Shown here: positions 8,106 to 14,089 of the stretch, one piece after another
How positions within the stretch are numbered: the stretch's first letter is position 1
Layout: each line of letters opens with the position of its first letter
Notes under the pieces: generated by a model
Told to the model about the DNA's origin: nothing
What the model saw: the letters and a program-made list of their open reading frames with translations, nothing else
Database searches by the model: none
Made by a program: the position numbers and the translations under genes
DNA from: a bacterium
GTDB taxonomy: Bacteria; Chloroflexota; Dormibacteria; Aeolococcales; Bog-877
Assembly (NCBI GenBank): GCA_021791415.1
Contig: JAJYWQ010000061.1
Location: 1 to 34,841, forward strand
DNA: 34,841 bases
Direction of reading: 5' to 3'

Positions 8106-8113
8106 CTCTCTCC

Positions 8114-8605
8114 TCAGCCGCGCAGCACCAGGCGGCGCTGGTCGCTCGCCAGCACCGCCACCGCCAGCCCGAATACCCCCAGATCCCGGGCCACGATGTC
8201 AGTGACCCCGCCGGTGATAGAGAGGGAGATCACGATCTCCAGCAGGGCAAGCGCGCTGAGGACCGCCGCCAGCCGGGTGGCCACCCCTAGACAGAGGGCC
8301 ACCCCCAGCACCGAAAGGGCCCATCCATGGGCCAGCACCAGGGCGAGGGCCAGATGGGAGGTCGAGGGTATGGCGGGCACGTAGCCGGTCCAGAGGCTGG
8401 GCTGGATGAGCTCGTGGATGCCGAACCAGAGCAGCACCAACCCCAGCGCCACCCGGGCCACGGCGGGGGCCCAGGGCTGGATCCGGTCCATAACCTGCGC
8501 CCCGGGGTGCGACCCGGACGCCGCGGCGACCGGGGGTGGGGGCGAGGCCAAAGGTCGCTCGGCGGCGCGGGCAGCGGCACGGGCCATCCGGTTGCGGCGC
8601 GGCAC
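8114..8605 (-). CDS. DoxX family membrane protein
   Basis: 163 residues from a GTG placed 2 nt after the upstream stop. A 38-residue Arg/Ala/Pro-rich cytosolic leader precedes the family core, which begins at the internal ATG 8491 (MDRIQPWAPAVARVALGLV) and shows four hydrophobic segments, including the family LWFGIHEL motif. DoxX proteins are small membrane proteins; in archaea one is a subunit of thiosulfate:quinone oxidoreductase and in mycobacteria one joins an oxidoreductase complex. The start at 8491 would give 125 residues, closer to family length. It forms an operon with the secreted protein upstream. Confidence 0.8.
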   Translation of the reverse strand: MPRRNRMARAAARAAERPLASPPPPVAAASGSHPGAQVMDRIQPWAPAVARVALGLVLLWFGIHELIQPSLWTGYVPAIPSTSHLALALVLAHGWALSVLGVALCLGVATRLAAVLSALALLEIVISLSITGGVTDIVARDLGVFGLAVAVLASDQRRLVLRG

Positions 8606-8607
8606 CG

Positions 8608-9159
8608 TCAGCCCACCACGTGGCCGGAGGCGTCGGTCACCACGAGTCCGTCGTCGCCGTAGTTGTACTCGGTGTTCTGGGCGTCGTCCCCGAAGCTGGC
8701 CTCGACGAAGTACACGTGGTCGGAGGCGGGGTAGGTGTTGGTGATAGGCGCCTGGCTCCCGCCGAGGACGTTCAGGGTGAACACGATCGAGCTGCCCTCG
8801 CTCCTCACCTTGTAGGAGAAGCCCGAGAGTGCCAGCTGGGCCGTCTGGCTCGGCGTCCCCGGGTAGAGCTGGTAGGTGTACGAGGCGTAGGAGGTGGAGG
8901 AGAGCAGCGGTCCCGGGGTGCCGGATGCGGTCGGCTGCGCGCTGGGGCTGCTGCTCGGGCTGGCGCCCGGAGAGGGCTGGGCGGAGGTCCTGGGGGTGGG
9001 GGTGGTTGCCGCCGCCAGCGGCCTGCCCCCGGTGAGGGGCGCCACTCCGAGGCTGCCCGGACTCGAGTACCCGTGCACTGCCAGCAGTGCGGCCGCCACC
9101 GCCGCCACGGAGAGCGCGGCCGCCCCCCGCCTGCCGATCTCCTCGCCACCTATGCGCAT
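8608..9159 (-). CDS. Membrane-anchored or secreted protein of unknown function
   Basis: 183 residues. A basic N-terminus is followed by a hydrophobic segment (about 13-28, AAALSVAAVAAALLAV), serving as signal peptide or anchor. Residues about 45-85 are a Pro/Ser/Thr-rich linker. The remaining 95 residues form a beta-rich domain with Tyr-rich strands (SYASYTYQLYPGT, and DHVYFVEASFGDD near the end), with no recognised family. The ATG start has a GAGGTGATC Shine-Dalgarno about 5-8 nt upstream. It is the first gene of a two-gene unit with DoxX. Confidence 0.75.
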   Translation of the reverse strand: MRIGGEEIGRRGAAALSVAAVAAALLAVHGYSSPGSLGVAPLTGGRPLAAATTPTPRTSAQPSPGASPSSSPSAQPTASGTPGPLLSSTSYASYTYQLYPGTPSQTAQLALSGFSYKVRSEGSSIVFTLNVLGGSQAPITNTYPASDHVYFVEASFGDDAQNTEYNYGDDGLVVTDASGHVVG

Positions 9160-9220
9160 GCTTCGATCACCTCAGATGCTCCCCGCGCCCCAGAGATTAA
9201 CCAAATCCGGGGCCCTAAGT

Positions 9221-9232
9221 GGTCGATCGACC
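9221..9232. promoter_or_regulatory. Perfect 12-bp palindrome, possible operator
   Basis: GGTCGATCGACC lies in the 89-nt gap upstream of the secreted protein gene (9159, minus) and just beyond the stop of the thioredoxin reductase gene. A TAATCT at about 9197-9202 (minus) could be the -10 of the secreted protein gene, which would put the palindrome in its -35 region. The regulator is unknown. Confidence 0.3.
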
Positions 9233-9248
9233 TCCGCCGGCGCTCCGC

Positions 9249-10457
9249 TCAGGCGTTGACCTCGACCAGCGCCAGGTGGTGATGCTGCTGCAGATAGGCC
9301 CGCACCGCCAGCAGCGCCGCGGCCCCCTCCCCCACCGCGGAGGCCAGCTGCTTGGTTGAGCCGGAGCGCACGTCCCCTGCCGCGTAGACCCCGGGCATCG
9401 AGGTCCGGTAGGCCAGGTCGGTGTTGACGAAGCCCCAGCGGTCCAGCTCCACCACCCCGCGCAGAACCTCGGAGTTGGGAGTGAGCCCGACGAACACGAA
9501 GACCGCGGCCGGATGCCAGCGGAACTCCTCGCCGGTGTCCTGGTTCCGGGCCAGGACCTCCTCCACCCGGGTCTTGCCCCGGATCTCTGTGAGCTGGGTG
9601 GAGGTGTGGACCTCGAACCGAGGGTCCGAGGCGACCTTGTCCTGCAGCAACCGCGAGGCGGTGAGCTCTTTCTGGTTCTGCACCAGCCGGATCCTGCGCG
9701 CGAACTTGGCCAGGAACAGGCCCTCCTCCAGGGCGGCGTTGCCGCCGCCCACCACCAGGATCTCCTCCGCCCCGCGGTAGAAGGGGCCGTCGCAGGTGGA
9801 GCAGAAATGCACTCCCGCTCCCAGGAGCTGGTCCTCGCCGGGGATCCCCAGGCGGCGATAGGTGGAGCCGGTGGCGAAGAGGACGGCATGAGCTCCCAGC
9901 AGCTGGCCCCCCGCCAGCGCCACCTGGAGGTCCTCACCCGAGGGCTCCACCGAGGCCACCCGAGCCCCGGCCACCAGCTCCACCTCGTAGCGTCGCGCCT
10001 GAGCCACGAAGCGCTCCATCAGCTCCGCCCCTCCGACCCCGTCGGGGAACCCGGGATAGTTATCTATTCGCTCGGTGACGCCGGCGTTGCCCCCCAGGCC
10101 GCCGGAGTCGATGACCACCGCCGAGATCCCCTCCCGGGCGGCGTATATGGAGGCGGCCAGCCCGGCCGGGCCCCCTCCCACGATGACCAGGTCGTAGGCC
10201 CTGCGACTCGCCTCCACCTGGATCCCGAGCTTGCGAGCCAGCTCCTCGTCGCTGGGCTCGAGCAGGTGGGAGCCATCGGGGAAGACGATGGTGGGAATGG
10301 TCCGCCCGCCCCCCTGGAGCTGCTCGACAAACTCCAGGCCGGCGGGGTCCTGGTCGATGTCCACCCAGCCGTACCCGATCCGATGGGAGCTGAGGAAGGC
10401 CTTGCTGCGCTGGCAGTCAGGACACCAGGGAGCGCCGTAGACGGTGATCTGGTCCAC
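9249..10457 (-). CDS. Glutaredoxin (mycoredoxin-like)-thioredoxin reductase fusion
   Basis: 402 residues. Residues 1-80 are a complete glutaredoxin-like domain with WCPDC (C12, C15), the cis-Pro segment RTIPT (52-56) and a DGSHLLEP tail, closest in style to actinobacterial mycoredoxins. Residues 88-400 are a low-molecular-weight thioredoxin reductase: FAD motif GGGPAG (94-99), redox pair CSTC (C219, C222), NADPH motif VVGGGNAA and the C-terminal AAGDVRSGSTKQLASA. The reductase domain would pass electrons from NADPH through FAD to its CxxC, and the attached glutaredoxin could be the built-in acceptor. The start is GTG. It is divergent from a MarR regulator, which may control it. Confidence 0.92.
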   Translation of the reverse strand: MDQITVYGAPWCPDCQRSKAFLSSHRIGYGWVDIDQDPAGLEFVEQLQGGGRTIPTIVFPDGSHLLEPSDEELARKLGIQVEASRRAYDLVIVGGGPAGLAASIYAAREGISAVVIDSGGLGGNAGVTERIDNYPGFPDGVGGAELMERFVAQARRYEVELVAGARVASVEPSGEDLQVALAGGQLLGAHAVLFATGSTYRRLGIPGEDQLLGAGVHFCSTCDGPFYRGAEEILVVGGGNAALEEGLFLAKFARRIRLVQNQKELTASRLLQDKVASDPRFEVHTSTQLTEIRGKTRVEEVLARNQDTGEEFRWHPAAVFVFVGLTPNSEVLRGVVELDRWGFVNTDLAYRTSMPGVYAAGDVRSGSTKQLASAVGEGAAALLAVRAYLQQHHHLALVEVNA

Positions 10458-10468
10458 GGACTAAGTCT

Positions 10469-10481
10469 CTCACAGCGTGAG
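10469..10481. promoter_or_regulatory. Inverted repeat between the reductase and marR-type genes
   Basis: CTCAC-AGC-GTGAG lies in the 60-nt divergent gap, 11 nt from the reductase start and 36 nt before the MarR start. Its position fits an operator through which the MarR protein could control both directions. The half-sites are short, so this is tentative. Confidence 0.35.
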
Positions 10482-10503
10482 GCTTCCCGGCCGGTCGGGG
10501 ACG

Positions 10504-10509
10504 TAGACT
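10504..10509 (+). promoter_or_regulatory. -10 element of a leaderless promoter (MarR gene)
   Basis: TAGACT is separated from the ATG at 10518 by 8 nt, so transcription would start at or within 1-2 nt of the start codon. No convincing -35 is seen. Confidence 0.5.
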
Positions 10510-10517
10510 GAGGTCGA

Positions 10518-11039
10518 ATGGCCAGCGAATTCGCCTCCGCGCCCGATGACCGAGAGCTCCTGGAGACGGCGGTCCTGCGGGCGGTGCGGAGCCTCTCCGA
10601 GGCCATGCCCCAGCACACCATGGCCGCCGCCCACCACCTGGGGATCTCCGGCAGCGAGGTCCGCGCCCTCAATGTCGTGAGCAGCCATCGGGGCCTCACG
10701 GCCGGCGAGCTGGGAGCGGCGCTGGGAGTCACCAGTGGTGGGATCACCGGGATAGTGGACCGGCTGGAGCGGATCGGCCACCTGCGGCGAGAGCCAGACC
10801 AGTCGGACCGCCGGCGTGTGAAGGTCGAGGTGACCGAGGAAGCCGGGCAGGTGGCCCGGGAGATGCTCTCGGGACTCAACCAGGAGATTCGTCTCCTCCT
10901 TCAGGACCGCACCCCGGCGGAACTCGTGCTCCTGGAGGCCTTCCTCCTCCAGCTAGCAGGGGCCATGCGCAGAAGCGCCAGGGAGCTGAGGGCTTCCCCA
11001 CCACGCTCCCGGACGCCCGGCCCCGCCTCCAGGCGCTGA
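10518..11039 (+). CDS. MarR family transcriptional regulator
   Basis: 173 residues. The winged helix-turn-helix spans about 45-110: helices GISGSEVRALNVV and LTAGELGAALGVTSGGITGIVDRL, then the wing with the typical DQSDRRRVKVEVTEEG-like pattern. Flanking N- and C-terminal helices form the usual dimer interface, and the last 20 residues are Arg/Pro-rich. MarR proteins are dimeric, often ligand- or thiol-responsive repressors of divergent genes. Its divergent neighbour is a thiol-disulfide reductase, so a redox signal is plausible, but the protein has no cysteine, which argues against direct thiol sensing. Confidence 0.9.
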   Translation: MASEFASAPDDRELLETAVLRAVRSLSEAMPQHTMAAAHHLGISGSEVRALNVVSSHRGLTAGELGAALGVTSGGITGIVDRLERIGHLRREPDQSDRRRVKVEVTEEAGQVAREMLSGLNQEIRLLLQDRTPAELVLLEAFLLQLAGAMRRSARELRASPPRSRTPGPASRR

Positions 11040-11076
11040 CCTCGGCGTCCCTCCTCATCCCGAGGACGGCGTTTTT
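11040..11076 (+). terminator. Possible terminator of the MarR gene
   Basis: CCTCGG (11040-11045) and CCGAGG (11060-11065) can pair across a 14-nt loop, and a T5 run follows at 11072-11076. The loop is long and the T-run sits 6 nt from the stem, so it is weak. Confidence 0.3.
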
Positions 11077-11126
11077 CTTGCCGGGTTGAGGGAGCCGCAC
11101 CCGCCGCGGGCCCGCGGCCCGACGGC

Positions 11127-11153
11127 TTGACATACACCGCCTAGTTATATAAC
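11127..11153 (+). promoter_or_regulatory. Promoter of the ArsR-SRPBCC-hydrolase operon
   Basis: A perfect TTGACA (11127-11132) is followed after 15 nt by TATAAC (11148-11153). The whole stretch is strikingly AT-rich for this genome. Transcription would start about 1-3 nt before the ATG at 11163, so the mRNA has almost no leader. Confidence 0.6.
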
Positions 11154-11164
11154 CTTGCGGTTAT
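11149..11164. promoter_or_regulatory. Palindromic operator for the ArsR-type regulator
   Basis: ATAACC-TTGC-GGTTAT is a perfect 6-bp inverted repeat overlapping the -10 element, the likely transcription start and the first bases of the start codon. Bound repressor would block RNA polymerase directly, the usual arrangement for autorepressed ArsR/SdpR operons. Confidence 0.55.
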
Positions 11165-11519
11165 GCTATCTGAGGACGCTGTGAGCCGCACCTTCGCCGC
11201 CCTGGCCGACCCCACCCGACGGTCCATCCTCGAACGCCTCGCCGCCGGCGAGCTGGGTGTCGTGGAGCTCGCCAGGGGCGCGGCCATGACCCAGCCGGCC
11301 ATCACCAAGCACCTCCGAGTGCTGGAGCGGGCTGGGCTGGTGAGCCGGTCTAGAGAGGGACAGCGGCGACCCGCCCGTCTCCGGCCGGATGGCCTTGTGC
11401 CGGCGGATCTCTGGATGCGGCGCGCCCGGGAGGAGTGGATGGCTCGCCTCGACCGGCTGGAGTCGCATCTCGCCACCTGGAACGGTCCAACCGAAGTGGA
11501 GGAAGCCCCGGATGCCTGA
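11163..11519 (+). CDS. ArsR/SdpR family transcriptional regulator
   Basis: 118 residues. The winged helix is typical: FAALADPTRRSILERLAAGE, then ARGAAMTQPAITKHLRVLERAGLV as recognition helix, then a short basic wing (SRSREGQRR). There are no metal-binding cysteine motifs such as CxC, so it is not an arsenic-type sensor; it belongs to the subgroup that is encoded with SRPBCC (AHSA1-like) proteins and usually represses its own operon. The next ATG lies 8 nt inside its 3' end. The C-terminal WMRRAREEWMARLDRLE helix is characteristic of this subgroup. Confidence 0.92.
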   Translation: MLSEDAVSRTFAALADPTRRSILERLAAGELGVVELARGAAMTQPAITKHLRVLERAGLVSRSREGQRRPARLRPDGLVPADLWMRRAREEWMARLDRLESHLATWNGPTEVEEAPDA

Positions 11520-12030
11520 TCCCCAGATCCCCACCGATCTTCGCCAGGCGCACCCGCGCCGTGAGCTTGTAGTCCGGCGCACCCTGAGGGCCACCCCCCA
11601 GCGGGTGTTCGAGGCCTTCACCGACCCGGAGCAGCTGAAGCAGTGGTGGTGGCCGAGCGGGTTCACCGCCCCGGCCGCCGAGGTCGACCTGCGCGTGGGG
11701 GGAGCCTACAGGATCGCCATGAGGTGGCCGGAGTCCATTCCCGAGGAGTCCCAGTTCTCGCACCACATGGGCGGCGAGTACTACGAGATCGACCCGCCGC
11801 ACCGGCTGGTGATGAGCGGCCGGGCTGTCAACGAGCAGCAGGGCGAGCTCTTCGCAACCCTCATCGAGCTGTCCCTGGAGGAGGTCCCTGAGGGGACGCT
11901 CCTGACCATGCGCCAGTCCTACTTCGACCCCATGCCTCCCGAGGCTGCTCTCGGGGGTGCCGAGCAGGGCTGGGCGGAGCAGCTGGACAAGCTGGATCGG
12001 CTGCTGGGAATAGGGGGAGGCGCCCAATGA
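11512..12030 (+). CDS. SRPBCC (AHSA1-like) domain protein
   Basis: 172 residues. The pattern VVRRTLRATPQRVFEAFTDPEQLKQWWWP at the N-terminus, GGAYRIAMR in the middle and the C-terminal GWAEQLDKLDRLL helix define the START-like SRPBCC/AHSA1 fold, a deep hydrophobic pocket that binds lipids or other nonpolar ligands. The function of family members paired with ArsR-type regulators is generally unknown. The ATG at 11512 has GGAGGAA 7 nt upstream inside the arsR-type gene and overlaps it by 8 nt; the frame is open further upstream but lies within that gene. The stop overlaps the hydrolase start as ATGA. Confidence 0.9.
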   Translation: MPDPQIPTDLRQAHPRRELVVRRTLRATPQRVFEAFTDPEQLKQWWWPSGFTAPAAEVDLRVGGAYRIAMRWPESIPEESQFSHHMGGEYYEIDPPHRLVMSGRAVNEQQGELFATLIELSLEEVPEGTLLTMRQSYFDPMPPEAALGGAEQGWAEQLDKLDRLLGIGGGAQ

Positions 12031-12926
12031 TCACGCCCCACACGCTCAGCATCCCAGGCGTCGACCTGGTATATGACGTCCACGGGCCGGCGCCAACGCG
12101 GAACGGCACGCCGCCCCTTCTCATGATCGGACAGCCCATGGACGCAGGCGGCTTCAGCGCCCTGGCCTCCCACTTCCCGGAGCGCACCGTGGTCACCTAC
12201 GATCCCCGGGGCATCGGCCGCAGCACCCGCTCGGACGGACGGGTGGACCATGACCCGGTTGTCCAGGCGGAGGACCTCCACCGGCTGATCGCCGCTCTGG
12301 ACGCAGGTCCAGTCGAGATGTTCGCCAGCAGCGGAGGCGCCGTGACCGCCCTCGCCCTGGTCGCCGCCCATCCGACTGACGTCCGGCTTCTGGTGGCCCA
12401 CGAGCCGCCGATCCTGGGAATGCTCCCCGACCGGGAGGCCGCCGAGCGGGCCATGGGCCAGGTCCTGGCCGCCTACCGAGCGGGCGGTACGGGCGCGGGC
12501 ATGGCGGCCTTCATCGCCATGACCTCGTGGCCCGGCGAGTTTACCCGGGAGTACTTCGACCGGCCAGCTCCCGAGCCCGCACAGTACGGACTGCCGGCGG
12601 AGGACTCTGGCGCCCGGGACGACCCGCTGCTCTCCGGGCGCTCGGCCGCAGTGACAGCCCAGCTTCCAGACGTCGCGGCGCTGGCGGCATCCCCTACCCG
12701 AATCGTGGTCGCCGTGGGCGAGGAGTCGCGGGGGCTCCTCGCCGCGCGGTGCGCGGCCGTCCTCGCCGAACGCCTTCACCAGCAGCCTACCGTCTTCCCG
12801 AGCCACCACGGCGGCTTCGTGGGAGGCGACCATCCATTCGCCGGACAGCCCGAGGCGTTCGCGCGCCGCCTCCGGGCCGTCCTCGGCGCCCTCGGGGGGA
12901 CCAGTGGGGTGCCGGATGAGTCTTAG
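12027..12926 (+). CDS. Alpha/beta hydrolase
   Basis: 299 residues. The fold elements are visible: a first-strand region (LLMIGQPMDAGGF), VVTYDPRGIGRS, the nucleophile elbow ASSGG with Ser102 in the nucleophile position, and the catalytic His region SHHGGFVGG near residue 255. The first Gly of the usual GxSxG is Ala. The family covers esterases, lipases and related hydrolases; the substrate cannot be told. It is the third gene of an operon with an ArsR-type regulator and an SRPBCC protein, a recurring bacterial arrangement. Confidence 0.88.
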   Translation: MITPHTLSIPGVDLVYDVHGPAPTRNGTPPLLMIGQPMDAGGFSALASHFPERTVVTYDPRGIGRSTRSDGRVDHDPVVQAEDLHRLIAALDAGPVEMFASSGGAVTALALVAAHPTDVRLLVAHEPPILGMLPDREAAERAMGQVLAAYRAGGTGAGMAAFIAMTSWPGEFTREYFDRPAPEPAQYGLPAEDSGARDDPLLSGRSAAVTAQLPDVAALAASPTRIVVAVGEESRGLLAARCAAVLAERLHQQPTVFPSHHGGFVGGDHPFAGQPEAFARRLRAVLGALGGTSGVPDES

Positions 12927-12952
12927 CCGGAGCTGCCCCTGGGCGCCCGGAT

Positions 12953-14008
12953 CTAGCGGTCCATCGCCGGGCCGGCACCGGCGCCCACCAGTTCGGCCGC
13001 GGCAGACGGGGCGGGTACGGGCTCTTCCGCGGGCACTTCCCGGCGAAGGAGCCGGCGCGCCCTGAGGCCGAGCCAGCCGATCAGCCCCTCGGGCAGGGCG
13101 ACCAGGAGGTCCATCACCTGGATCTCCAGCCCAAGCGTGAGGGCGGGCCCGATGGCGAGGCCGGCCAGCGCCAGGCCCGCACCCCACCAGACCTGGGAGG
13201 TCCCGAACCCCCCGACCCCCTGGATGGGGAGGGCGAAGAGGAGGGTCCGCACAGCGAGGGCCAGCCACACCTGCCAGAAGGTCACGTGTGCCCCCAGGGC
13301 GAGGAAGAGGCAGAGGTACTCGAGGGCCGCCAGCACCCGGGCCCCGGCGGTGGTGGCCAGCAGGCCGACCCCCATCCGCCAGCTGCTCAGCTCCCCCAGC
13401 GCGGTCTCCGCTCGGACCGCGAGCCGGCCCACAAAGCGGATCCCCTCGACGCGCCTCAGCAGCGGCTGGCGCACCCTTCGGATGAAGAGGGAGGCGATGA
13501 CCAGGAGCAAGGCCACCGCCAGGGCGATGGCACCCATGCGCAGGGAACGGGGCAGCCGGGCTCCGGCCAGGTCCGCTGAAACCAGAAGGATCACCGCCAG
13601 GCTGGCGAAGTCGAAGAGGCGCGCCACCACCGCAGCCCCGGTGCCCCGGGGGATCGAGGCCCCCAACTCCCGGCGAGCCAACCAGATGAAGGCGGCGTCC
13701 CCACCCGGGCCGGGAAGGACCTGACCGGCCCCCCAGCTGGCCGCGGTCACGCCGAGGACCGCGGGGGAGGAGCCGCCACCCAGGAGCAGCCGGTAGCGCA
13801 GGGCCCGCATGGCGACGTAGCCCGCCGCCAAGAGGGCAGCCAGCAGCACCAGGGGCGGCGAGACGTGAGCCAGGGCATGTCCGACTGTCGCCAGGGACAC
13901 TTTGTGCAGGACCAGGTACAGCAGCACCACGGCAACCAGGGCTCCCAGCCCCACCCGGGGCCATGGTCGCCCGGCCCAGCGGGCCAGCGCAATGACACGG
14001 GTGCTCAT
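12953..14008 (-). CDS. LPG-synthase-type (UPF0104) integral membrane protein
   Basis: 351 residues with about eight hydrophobic segments. Hallmarks of the lysylphosphatidylglycerol synthase transmembrane family are present: the LPGPGGDAAFIWLARRELG segment (about 99-117), the FDFASLAVILLV helix and the PIQGVGGFGTSQ loop (about 260-271). Full MprF proteins carry an extra cytosolic aminoacyl-transferase domain, which is absent here, so the protein is more likely a flippase or transporter-type member than an aminoacyl-lipid synthase. The C-terminal 35 residues are Ala/Pro-rich. The ATG start has only a weak ribosome-binding site. Confidence 0.85.
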   Translation of the reverse strand: MSTRVIALARWAGRPWPRVGLGALVAVVLLYLVLHKVSLATVGHALAHVSPPLVLLAALLAAGYVAMRALRYRLLLGGGSSPAVLGVTAASWGAGQVLPGPGGDAAFIWLARRELGASIPRGTGAAVVARLFDFASLAVILLVSADLAGARLPRSLRMGAIALAVALLLVIASLFIRRVRQPLLRRVEGIRFVGRLAVRAETALGELSSWRMGVGLLATTAGARVLAALEYLCLFLALGAHVTFWQVWLALAVRTLLFALPIQGVGGFGTSQVWWGAGLALAGLAIGPALTLGLEIQVMDLLVALPEGLIGWLGLRARRLLRREVPAEEPVPAPSAAAELVGAGAGPAMDR

Positions 14009-14030
14009 TTCATGTCCATTCTGAAGGGCC

Positions 14031-14076
14031 GACCGACAAAGGGGCTGAGCCGAGGCTTAGAGCCCCCTCGTCGGTC
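14031..14076 (-). terminator. Long hairpin after the acyl-CoA synthetase gene
   Basis: GACCGAC (14031-14037) pairs with GTCGGTC (14070-14076), GGGGCT (14041-14046) with AGCCCC (14061-14066), and an inner GAGCC/GGCTT closes the loop. The 46-nt element lies between the stop of the synthetase gene and the start of the membrane protein gene on the same strand. It has no T-tract, so it may be a terminator of the actinobacterial kind, an mRNA stabiliser or a regulatory structure. Confidence 0.45.
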
Positions 14077-14089
14077 CCTCCTCCACGCG

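Noticed and set aside
11104-11117. CCGCGGGCCCGCGG perfect palindrome just before the ArsR operon promoter
   Set aside because: In this composition GC-only palindromes are expected by chance; the AT-containing palindrome at 11149-11164 is a far better operator.
11919-13964. 681-codon minus-strand frame over the hydrolase and membrane protein genes
   Set aside because: It crosses two well-supported genes in wrong frames and has no recognisable motif.
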